Origin: Nitrospirales bacterium
Lineage (GTDB): Bacteria > Nitrospirota > Nitrospiria > Nitrospirales > UBA2166
Assembly (NCBI GenBank): GCA_029261375.1
Contig: JAJDBL010000088.1
Coordinates: forward strand, 1-8,774
Reading direction: 5' to 3'
DNA: 8,774 bases
Shown here: positions 1 through 5,090 of the stretch, one piece after another
How the letters are laid out: each line of letters opens with the position of its first letter
Position numbering within the stretch: position 1 is the first letter of the stretch
Position numbers and translations under genes: made by a program
Notes under the pieces: model-generated
Seen by the model: the letters and a program-made list of their open reading frames with translations, nothing else
Databases searched by the model: none
What the model was told of the DNA's origin: nothing

Positions 1-228
1 GTCATTTGGACCAACGGGAGCAGCCTTGGTATCGACCTGCGTCGGTGAGATCCTTTCGTGCTGGGCAGGATAAAGGGTGTGAAGGAGCTGAGATGACCAG
101 AAAGTGCGTTATGTGGACCTGGATTGAATACAGCGTTAGAAGGTGATCGTTATAAGGGGTGTGGAATATCTTGAAGAGCAGGCGAGGAGAGTGCCGGCTG
201 GGGTTTTCCGGACGGAGGGGGTAAGACA
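1..228. other. left-edge region without a supported gene
   Basis: This stretch lies downstream of the stop codon of the minus-strand M16 peptidase gene. The open frames here have unnatural composition, lack ribosome binding sites, or are only a few codons long. One minus-strand frame near the edge (about 1-60) gives a protein-like string ending APVGPND, but it has no start codon inside the window. I see no convincing hairpin with a T-tract that would end the peptidase transcript. The next gene to the left lies outside the window. Confidence 0.5.
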
Positions 229-2982
229 CTATTCGACAATGACCGTCACGAACTGGGGGTTTTGAAAATACGTCTTCATTGCCGCTTGCGCCTCGTGCGC
301 GGTGACACGTTTGAGCGCGGATGGTGACGGGGGCGCCCACCCTGGGTGTTCTCTATGTAACGCAGCGAGCCCGGTTCTATAGGCTTGGTTAATGCGGGTC
401 AGGCGACGCATGAGATACCGTGCGTTTCGCGCATTGACGATCCGCTCAATCACGTGTTGTTCGATTGGGACCTGCGTGATTCTCCCTACAGCCTCCATGA
501 GTGCGGCAAACGCTTTTTCACGTGTGCCTGGTGTGGTGCCCATGGAGATGCTCAGCAGTGCCTGATCTCCCATAAAATAAATACCGGACTGGACGTGATA
601 TGAGAGACCCTGCCGTTCTCTTAGGTCAAAACTCAACTGAGTGGAAAACAAGTTATTCAGGACTGCTAGGGCGGGTTGGTCAGCCGGTGTGACGGGGAAG
701 ACGGATCCGAGTCGGATATAGGACTGCGACGCCCCCAGTGTTGCGCGAATTTCACTGTCTTTGATCGTTGAGGGGACGCTGGTTATCTGTTGCGATGATG
801 CCTCCTGACGTGGAAGATGCCCGAGTGTGTCGTTGAGCCATTTGGTGATGGTCGCTAGCGGGAGACTCGTTGATACCGAAATAATGAGATTGTGCGGCGA
901 AAAGTAGTGTGTATGGAATGTTTTGAGGTCGTTCACGGTGATGGAGGCAACACTCTCTTGTGTGCCTTCGATGGGCCGTCCACGGGGATCTTGAGGAAAC
1001 AGTGCCTGATACAAGATTGACTCCGCACGTTTGGAGGGGTTGGAGTCACGCTCGTTAATGCGGGCAAGCGCTTGACGCTGAACGAGCGCGACTTCTGACG
1101 GGAGGAAACGCGGGTGCTGGACGAGATCGGAAAACAACTGAATGCCGTGTTCTGCAAAGTTATCGATGGTGGTAAACCGCAGATAGGAATACAGACGGGA
1201 ATGGTAGTAGTCGTCGAAGGGGATCGCATCGGAATCTCGAGTTTTGAGCGTCGCGCCGATGCGTGATAGCTCTTCTTCAAAGGCTTCTCTGTTCAACGTT
1301 GCAGTACCTGTGCCTAGCAATGAGTGTAAGAGATCCGCGATGCCTTCTTTTCCGTGGGGTTCACTCCAGGCACGATGTTTGGCAAGAAGGTGGATCGCGA
1401 ACATCTTGGAGTCGCTATTCGAGTCGATGTGTATCGTCAATCCGTTGTTGAGCTGAACGCGCGTTGGCGCCTGAACTGAGGTGTTCCCCGTACGAGACGG
1501 TGCCCAGGTGAAGGCGGACGTCTCGTCCATAATGGCGGAACCCAGTTGTCTTAATTGCCATGTGGCCGCTCGCTCGATACTCGCCCCACTCATAGCGGCT
1601 GTGTTGCTTTGCCCGCCGTAGTAGTCGCGAGAGAGATCTGGGATTCGCTCAGTCAGTGTGCTTGGTCCTGGCACGATGATACTCGCAAACTGCTTGGGCG
1701 CCGTGAAGACGCGGGATGCCGCCTCTGTGACGGCACGGGTTGTCACAGAAGCAATCCGGTCGCTATAGCTCTGTGCAAAGACCCATCCACCTTCAGCGAT
1801 AGCATCCGCTTTCATCATTCCGTAGTAATGCGGCTTCTCGAGGAGTGCGAGGTCTTGAACTTTAAGTTCAGTGCCCAGATTCGCGATGACACTCTGGTTT
1901 CCCTTGGCGCTCACAGTGTGCGGCAATATGGTGTTCAGCGCAGTAAGCACGGCAGATGGGTCATTTCCTTCTTGGAGGACCGCAGTCACTCGAATAACGC
2001 CAAAATCGGTATTCGCTTGATAATCGAGTCCAACGCTGACGACTGGCTGTTGATCTTTCCGGCCTAACTCCGCGTTGAGCAGGCTCTTCAGGTTTCGTTG
2101 GGTAAGCTGGGTAAAGATAGATATCGGATAGTAATCGGGGTGGGTGATTGATGGAGCCTCAATGCCTACTGCGACATACGGAGAAGGAACAGCGAGCTCG
2201 GAACGTACCTGTGTACCGAATACGCTTTCGTCCAGTGTGTATGTGGTCTCGGTTGGGAGTGGGCGGGGTGGTTGTGTCCCAAAATATTTGCGTAGCAGCG
2301 CAATCATTGCAGAGCGCTCAAAGTCTCCGACGATCACGGCTGTCATATTATTCGGGACGTAGTATGTCTGGTAGTACTCACGCACCTGAGCACGTGTCAT
2401 GTTGCGGATGCGTTCCGGAGTTCCGAGAACCGTGAGGTTGTAGGGTGTGCCTTTGAAGAAGGTACGGTTGAATTGTTCTGTGGCCCAATAGCTTGGCGAG
2501 GCCCAGTCCTTCGCAATTTCATTGAGGACGATACCCTTCTCTTTTTCAAACTTGTCCGGTGGGAGGACAGACTGAAAGAGCATATCCGATTGGATATCGA
2601 TCGCAGTCTCGAAATGGTCGCTTTCGGCAAGTACGATGTAGTTGGTATATGCCTGGCTCGTATGCGCGTTATTGTAGATTCCAAATTGTGCTTGCTCGGC
2701 ATATAACGCTTCCTGAGTTCTCCGTGTCGTTCCGTTGAACAAGAGATGTTCGAGCATGTGGGACACGCCGTTGTTGGAGGCTTTTTCGTGGATTGATCCC
2801 GCTCCAACGATAATCGAACTCCCGATCATCGGGGCCCCATGATTCTCCAGCAGAATCGCGGTGAATCCGTTCTCGAAGACGACTTTCTCGGTTGGGGGAG
2901 AATCCGCCCAGGCCTGGCCATGAAGGCAAACGATCCCGACGACGACAAGTCGTGCCCAAAACATATCAACGTATTTCCTCAT
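229..2982 (-). CDS. exported two-domain M16 family zinc metallopeptidase
   Basis: This 917-residue protein is a predicted periplasmic peptidase of the pitrilysin/processing-peptidase (M16) family. Residues 1-26 form a signal peptide: basic MRKY start, hydrophobic core RLVVVGIVCL, cleavage probably after AWA (24-26). The inverted zinc motif HxxEH is intact as H75-M-L-E78-H79, and E155 in the IVLNEIAKD segment fits the third zinc ligand. The second half (from about residue 515) repeats the M16 fold. It has the conserved LRERQGLSYHV segment but no HxxEH (ADLLH where the motif would be), so it should be the non-catalytic half of the clamshell, as usual for fused M16 enzymes. The ATG at 2982 is supported by GAAGG at 2995-2991, 8 nt upstream. 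The gene stands alone, divergent from the HARE-HTH-like gene. Substrates of such enzymes are small or unfolded peptides; the specific one cannot be read from sequence. Confidence 0.93.
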   Translation of the reverse strand: MRKYVDMFWARLVVVGIVCLHGQAWADSPPTEKVVFENGFTAILLENHGAPMIGSSIIVGAGSIHEKASNNGVSHMLEHLLFNGTTRRTQEALYAEQAQFGIYNNAHTSQAYTNYIVLAESDHFETAIDIQSDMLFQSVLPPDKFEKEKGIVLNEIAKDWASPSYWATEQFNRTFFKGTPYNLTVLGTPERIRNMTRAQVREYYQTYYVPNNMTAVIVGDFERSAMIALLRKYFGTQPPRPLPTETTYTLDESVFGTQVRSELAVPSPYVAVGIEAPSITHPDYYPISIFTQLTQRNLKSLLNAELGRKDQQPVVSVGLDYQANTDFGVIRVTAVLQEGNDPSAVLTALNTILPHTVSAKGNQSVIANLGTELKVQDLALLEKPHYYGMMKADAIAEGGWVFAQSYSDRIASVTTRAVTEAASRVFTAPKQFASIIVPGPSTLTERIPDLSRDYYGGQSNTAAMSGASIERAATWQLRQLGSAIMDETSAFTWAPSRTGNTSVQAPTRVQLNNGLTIHIDSNSDSKMFAIHLLAKHRAWSEPHGKEGIADLLHSLLGTGTATLNREAFEEELSRIGATLKTRDSDAIPFDDYYHSRLYSYLRFTTIDNFAEHGIQLFSDLVQHPRFLPSEVALVQRQALARINERDSNPSKRAESILYQALFPQDPRGRPIEGTQESVASITVNDLKTFHTHYFSPHNLIISVSTSLPLATITKWLNDTLGHLPRQEASSQQITSVPSTIKDSEIRATLGASQSYIRLGSVFPVTPADQPALAVLNNLFSTQLSFDLRERQGLSYHVQSGIYFMGDQALLSISMGTTPGTREKAFAALMEAVGRITQVPIEQHVIERIVNARNARYLMRRLTRINQAYRTGLAALHREHPGWAPPSPSALKRVTAHEAQAAMKTYFQNPQFVTVIVE

Positions 2983-3041
2983 TCAGCGTACCTTCGACGA
3001 AACTACCGCACTCCCCATGGTGTGTCAATCAGCTACGCTTA

Positions 3042-3070
3042 ACTATATTTAGCGTTACTCAGATTGTTGG
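3042..3070 (-). promoter_or_regulatory. weak candidate promoter for the M16 peptidase gene
   Basis: On the minus strand TATAGT (3047-3042) matches the -10 consensus at five of six positions. A poor -35, CCAACA (3070-3065), lies 17 bp upstream. Transcription would begin near 3035 and give a leader of about 50 nt before the ATG at 2982. A perfect TTGACA also occurs at 3028-3023, but its -10 partner is poor and its start point would fall on the ribosome binding site, so I prefer the first candidate. Confidence 0.3.
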
Positions 3071-3074
3071 ACCC

Positions 3075-3127
3075 ATGCTTTAATCCATAAATCATTTTTT
3101 GTACTAGTTTTAAAACAATGCTTTAAT
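3075..3127 (+). repeat. direct repeat of ATGCTTTAAT in the divergent intergenic region
   Basis: The decamer ATGCTTTAAT occurs at 3075-3084 and again at 3118-3127, 43 bp start to start, about four helical turns. Both copies are followed by AATCA a few bases later. The second copy is the left arm of the palindrome at 3118-3141. The first lies beside the candidate -35 of the M16 gene. The arrangement looks like two binding sites on the same DNA face; the binding protein is unknown. Confidence 0.55.
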
Positions 3128-3141
3128 TTAAATCAAAGCAT
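3118..3141. promoter_or_regulatory. 24-bp near-perfect palindrome, candidate operator
   Basis: The left arm ATGCTTTAATTT and the right arm AAATCAAAGCAT are reverse complements at all but one position pair, giving 22 of 24 symmetric bases. The site is very AT-rich, has no T-tract beyond it, and sits between two divergent genes, so it reads better as an operator for a dimeric regulator than as a terminator. Its centre is about 83 bp upstream of the predicted start of the rightward transcript, a position more usual for an activator or for looping than for direct promoter blockage. Candidate binders are the adjacent HARE-HTH-like protein or an unlinked regulator; this is inference. Confidence 0.5.
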
Positions 3142-3177
3142 GTAGAATTCATTTGAACTCATTATTGAATTTTTTCG

Positions 3178-3206
3178 TTGACACATGGTATCTGCAGTGA
3201 TATAAA
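3178..3206 (+). promoter_or_regulatory. strong sigma-70-type promoter with extended -10
   Basis: A perfect -35 TTGACA (3178-3183) is followed by a 17-bp spacer and TATAAA (3201-3206), five of six matches to the -10. The bases TGA immediately before it provide an extended -10 (TGn). AT-rich sequence upstream (about 3155-3177) could act as an UP element. Transcription should start near 3211-3214, leaving only about 10-13 nt before the ATG at 3224, or about 20 nt before the in-frame ATG at 3233. Confidence 0.8.
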
Positions 3207-3223
3207 CACAAAAAATAGATGGA

Positions 3224-3748
3224 ATGCATGAAATGGAAGAGCTTAAAGACATTATTGTTGGCCTTGAGCAGAGAATCAAGGCATATCGAAGCAGGCTTCA
3301 GGAGCTCGAAAAAAAGCGAGAAAAGCTTTCTGATCAAATCGCAACGATAACGAAATACTTGGAACTCGCAGAAACCCTCTACAGAGTCGAAGTCGACAAA
3401 GCCAAGCTTGCTAGTTTGTCGAGCCAGATCATGGATTCAGATTCACCGAACGGCTCGTATGCGGCGTCAGCCGCAGACGTCGAGGACCAATCTCGCGACA
3501 TCTTACTTGGACGAAGCCGATTCTCAGGTATGAGTATTCCAGAGGCTACCTTTCGAATTCTGTCTGAGGCACGCAAAGCGATGCACGCGAAAGATCTGTA
3601 CCAACGGTTGGTGGAAGGGGGCATTCATATTAGGGGAAAAACTCCAGTGACCTCAGTCGCCACCGCAGTGAAGCGGGATAAACGGTTTAAGAAGGTGTTA
3701 CCCAATACCTTTGAATTAGTGGAAAACAAGAATGTTCAGGTCAACTGA
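3224..3748 (+). CDS. small coiled-coil protein with C-terminal HARE-HTH-like winged helix
   Basis: This 174-residue soluble protein of unknown function has three parts. Residues 1-66 are a charged helix with heptad-like spacing (LEQRIKAYRSRLQELEKKREKL), a likely dimerising coiled coil. Residues 67-95 are a Ser/Ala/Asp linker. Residues 100-168 run SIPEATFRIL, then MHAKDLYQRLVEGG, then TSVATAVKRDKRFKKV and NTFELVE. That order is the pattern of the HARE-HTH fold (found in HB1, ASXL, restriction endonucleases and the RNA polymerase delta subunit), a winged helix thought to bind DNA or link DNA modification to transcription. No nuclease or methylase domain is present. The start is uncertain: ATG 3224 has no properly spaced Shine-Dalgarno, while ATG 3233, three codons later, has GGA 9 nt upstream. 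A strong promoter precedes it and the lysine-rich repeat gene follows after 123 bp. I infer a nucleoid-associated or regulatory DNA-binding protein. Confidence 0.8.
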   Translation: MHEMEELKDIIVGLEQRIKAYRSRLQELEKKREKLSDQIATITKYLELAETLYRVEVDKAKLASLSSQIMDSDSPNGSYAASAADVEDQSRDILLGRSRFSGMSIPEATFRILSEARKAMHAKDLYQRLVEGGIHIRGKTPVTSVATAVKRDKRFKKVLPNTFELVENKNVQVN

Positions 3749-3794
3749 GTATTGTGATCATGAATTGGCGGGAAATCCTAGGCCCCGCTGTAGT

Positions 3795-3827
3795 GAGATA
3801 GCATGGGGGCGATGCTCAATCGATCTC
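3795..3827 (+). other. possible hairpin upstream of the lysine-rich gene
   Basis: GAGAT-AGCAT (3795-3804) can pair with ATGCT (3812-3816) and, across a 6-nt bulge, ATCTC (3823-3827), around a G-rich loop. It lies between the HARE-HTH-like stop and the lysine-rich gene. There is no T-tract, so it is not an obvious terminator; it could be part of a structured leader. A second short stem (GCGGG/CCCGC) lies just upstream at about 3767-3787. Functional evidence is lacking. Confidence 0.25.
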
Positions 3828-3856
3828 GCCCTGTAAAGAAATTCAAACGTCACGAG

Positions 3857-3866
3857 AGGAGGTGAT
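3857..3866 (+). promoter_or_regulatory. full-length Shine-Dalgarno for the lysine-rich gene
   Basis: AGGAGGTGAT is complementary over ten bases to the usual 3' end of bacterial 16S rRNA (ATCACCTCCT). It ends five bases before the ATG at 3872, with the GGAGG core about 9 nt away. It fixes the start codon and frame, which matters because the repeats leave several frames open here. Such extended pairing suggests very high translation. Confidence 0.9.
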
Positions 3867-3871
3867 TTGGT

Positions 3872-4087
3872 ATGGCAGTGAAAAAGAAAGCAGCAGCGAA
3901 GAAGAAAGCAGCTCCAAAGAAAAAAGTAGCAGCGAAGAAGAAACCGGCTGCAAAGAAGAAACCGGCTGCAAAGAAGAAACCGGCCGCAAAGAAGAAACCG
4001 GCCGCAAAGAAAAAAGCAGCTCCGAAGAAAAAAGCAGCAGCGAAGAAGAAACCGGCTGCAAAGAAAAAGGCAGCGAAGAAGAAATAA
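3872..4087 (+). CDS. lysine/alanine/proline-repeat histone H1-like basic protein
   Basis: After MAV, this 71-residue protein consists only of K, A, P and one further V. Twelve KKK blocks at six-residue spacing are separated by AAA, AAP, VAA or PAA, the last spacer being shortened to AA. Composition and pattern match the lysine-rich tails of histone H1, bacterial H1-like proteins (chlamydial Hc1/Hc2 type) and AlgP-type repeats. These bind DNA or RNA through charge without a folded domain. There is no globular domain, signal peptide or membrane segment. It has its own excellent ribosome binding site and terminator, so it is a real expressed gene rather than a chance repeat. It may be read from the strong promoter at 3178 or from a weak promoter of its own (TTGGCG near 3763). 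I infer a nucleoid-compacting or nucleic-acid-coating role. Ribosome association is an alternative. Confidence 0.85.
   Translation: MAVKKKAAAKKKAAPKKKVAAKKKPAAKKKPAAKKKPAAKKKPAAKKKAAPKKKAAAKKKPAAKKKAAKKK
3881..4084 (+). repeat. 18-bp tandem repeat array inside the lysine-rich gene
   Basis: The unit is 18 bp, encoding KKKPAA or a variant, with about eleven units and a final partial one. Four consecutive units at 3935-4006 are nearly identical (AAG-AAG-AAA-CCG then GCT or GCC, then GCA). Flanking units differ mainly by A/P/V swaps and AAA/AAG changes. Whole-unit gain or loss would keep the frame, so length variation between strains is expected. The array also explains the long false open frames seen here on both strands. 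Confidence 0.9.
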
Positions 4088-4108
4088 CCCCCCGCTTGTT
4101 GCCTTTAT

Positions 4109-4140
4109 CCGTGCTGGCGGGCGTTTGCCCTCCAGCACGG
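4109..4140 (+). terminator. intrinsic terminator after the lysine-rich gene
   Basis: CCGTGCTGG (4109-4117) pairs with CCAGCACGG (4132-4140). After a single C/T mismatch, GGGC pairs with GCCC around a GTTT loop, making a strong GC-rich stem about 22 nt after the stop codon. The downstream sequence AGTTCTTCATTGTTTATCC is T-rich though interrupted. It should end rightward transcripts. On the minus strand no T-rich tract follows the hairpin, so it is a poor terminator for transcripts arriving from the response regulator side. Confidence 0.85.
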
Positions 4141-4359
4141 AGTTCTTCATTGTTTATCCTTTCCCCGTAACGCTCCAGCAACAGGTCGATGGCCTCCCTC
4201 CGGCAGGCGAGCTTATTCCTGGCTAGCCACAGTCTTACTCAACACAATGTTCTGACATCGGGGCCAACCGAGACAATCTCTGTGGGGCAGTATCTTCGCG
4301 CGAAGGTCTTGTGTGGTGCCTTCCCTGATCCGTTCGTTTTCGTTCACGGTCAATTTCAC
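4140..4359 (-). pseudogene. possible decayed gene fragment with ThiS/ThiF-like N-terminus
   Basis: No intact gene occupies the stretch between the terminator and the response regulator. On the minus strand, from GTG 4359, a frame reads VKLTVNENERIREGTTQDLR and continues LPHRDCL before a stop after 48 codons, without a Shine-Dalgarno. This resembles the ubiquitin-like start of some ThiF-type adenylyltransferases (roughly MKLTVNE...REGTT..LR...KPDADVL). In another frame near 4140-4200 the string RREAIDLLLERYGERINNEE recalls the ...REGDRVVLI.RGE...EEEL segment that follows in those proteins, at about the right distance. The two pieces are in different frames with stops between, so this would be a frameshifted, truncated remnant. 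The resemblance is from memory of the family and could be chance. Confidence 0.22.
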
Positions 4360-4385
4360 GAATGGGGTCAAGGTGGGGGGACTAC

Positions 4386-5090
4386 TTACGCGTCCGGGTC
4401 GTACGGTGTGACGTCAAGGTCATCGAGGTCGATGAGGCCCTTGCGTAGCGCAAGCATTGCAGCATGAGTTCGGTCGTACGCATGAAGCTTATGGAAGATG
4501 TTGCGGACGTGATTCTTGACTGTTTTCTCGCTCAGATCCAATGCGTTTGCAATCTCCTTATTTGTCTTGCCTTCAGAGAGCGGGCGCAGGACTGAGAGTT
4601 CGCGTTCGGTGAGGTCGTGGTCAACTCCGCGAACGCGTTTCCCTTTTCCTTCAGAGAGCTGAGAAAATTCAGTCAGAATCTTGCTTGCGACAGAAGGGTT
4701 GATGAGGGATTCACCACGATTGATGGCTCGTATCGCTTTTGTGAGCTCGGAAGAGTCAGTATCTTTGAGTAAGTAGCCGGTCGCTCCCGATCTAATCATT
4801 TCATAGATGTATTGTTCTTCCTCGTACATCGTCAACGCCACAATGCCGATATGCGGGTGTTCGCGTTTGATGGCTCGAGCCGCTGCGACCCCGTCTAATC
4901 GCGGCATGCTGATATCCATCAGGATGACATCTGGCAGAAGGTCACGCGCTTTCTCAATAGCCTCTTGCCCATCTTTAGCTTCTCCGAGCACCTCAATATC
5001 ATCAACGATATTGAGAATCGCAGAGATTCCTTCGCGAACGACACGATGATCATCGACAATAAGAACCTTAATGACCGCTTCATTATCCAT
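4386..5090 (-). CDS. NarL/FixJ-family response regulator
   Basis: This 234-residue cytoplasmic transcription factor has a receiver domain at about residues 7-125 and a LuxR-type helix-turn-helix at about 159-219. Receiver residues are intact: acidic pair D13/D14 (VDDH), phosphoacceptor D59 in LMDISMP, T87 and K109 in YLLKD. The DNA-binding part reads LTERELSVLRPLSEGKTNKEIA then LSEKTVKNHVRNIFHKL, typical of the family. The frame is open for 64 more codons upstream, but that extension lies inside the kinase gene. ATG 5090 is chosen because GAGGAGGA (5104-5097) sits 7 nt before it and the protein then starts just before the first receiver strand. The gene overlaps the 3' end of the kinase by 8 bp, indicating translational coupling and a cognate pair. 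Target promoters are unknown. Confidence 0.95.
   Translation of the reverse strand: MDNEAVIKVLIVDDHRVVREGISAILNIVDDIEVLGEAKDGQEAIEKARDLLPDVILMDISMPRLDGVAAARAIKREHPHIGIVALTMYEEEQYIYEMIRSGATGYLLKDTDSSELTKAIRAINRGESLINPSVASKILTEFSQLSEGKGKRVRGVDHDLTERELSVLRPLSEGKTNKEIANALDLSEKTVKNHVRNIFHKLHAYDRTHAAMLALRKGLIDLDDLDVTPYDPDA

Noticed and set aside
1..60. Minus-strand frame giving a protein-like string ending TKAAPVGPND, faintly like the start of RidA proteins
   Set aside because: No start codon in the window, and the spacing of the AP and GP pairs does not fit RidA; too short to judge.
2..340. 112-codon minus-strand open frame at the left edge
   Set aside because: It overlaps the end of the M16 gene in another frame and has random-looking composition.
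1555..2067. 170-codon plus-strand open frame inside the M16 gene
   Set aside because: Antisense shadow of a clear peptidase gene; the composition is not protein-like and no ribosome binding site precedes it.
3010..3021. 12-mer CTCCCCATGGTG shared with about 8529-8540, each containing on the minus strand a tiny ORF starting Met-Gly-Ser
   Set aside because: One or two shared 12-mers are expected by chance in a window this size. Neither mini-ORF has a ribosome binding site, although the first ends directly before the M16 start codon.
3881..4084. CRISPR-like periodic repeats
   Set aside because: Units are 18 bp, contiguous without spacers, and are in-frame codons of a protein.
3843..4181. Long open frames on both strands over the lysine-repeat region, including Ser/Glu-rich and Leu/Ser-rich translations
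   Set aside because: An 18-bp repeat without stop codons leaves multiple frames open. Only the 3872 frame has a ribosome binding site and sensible composition.
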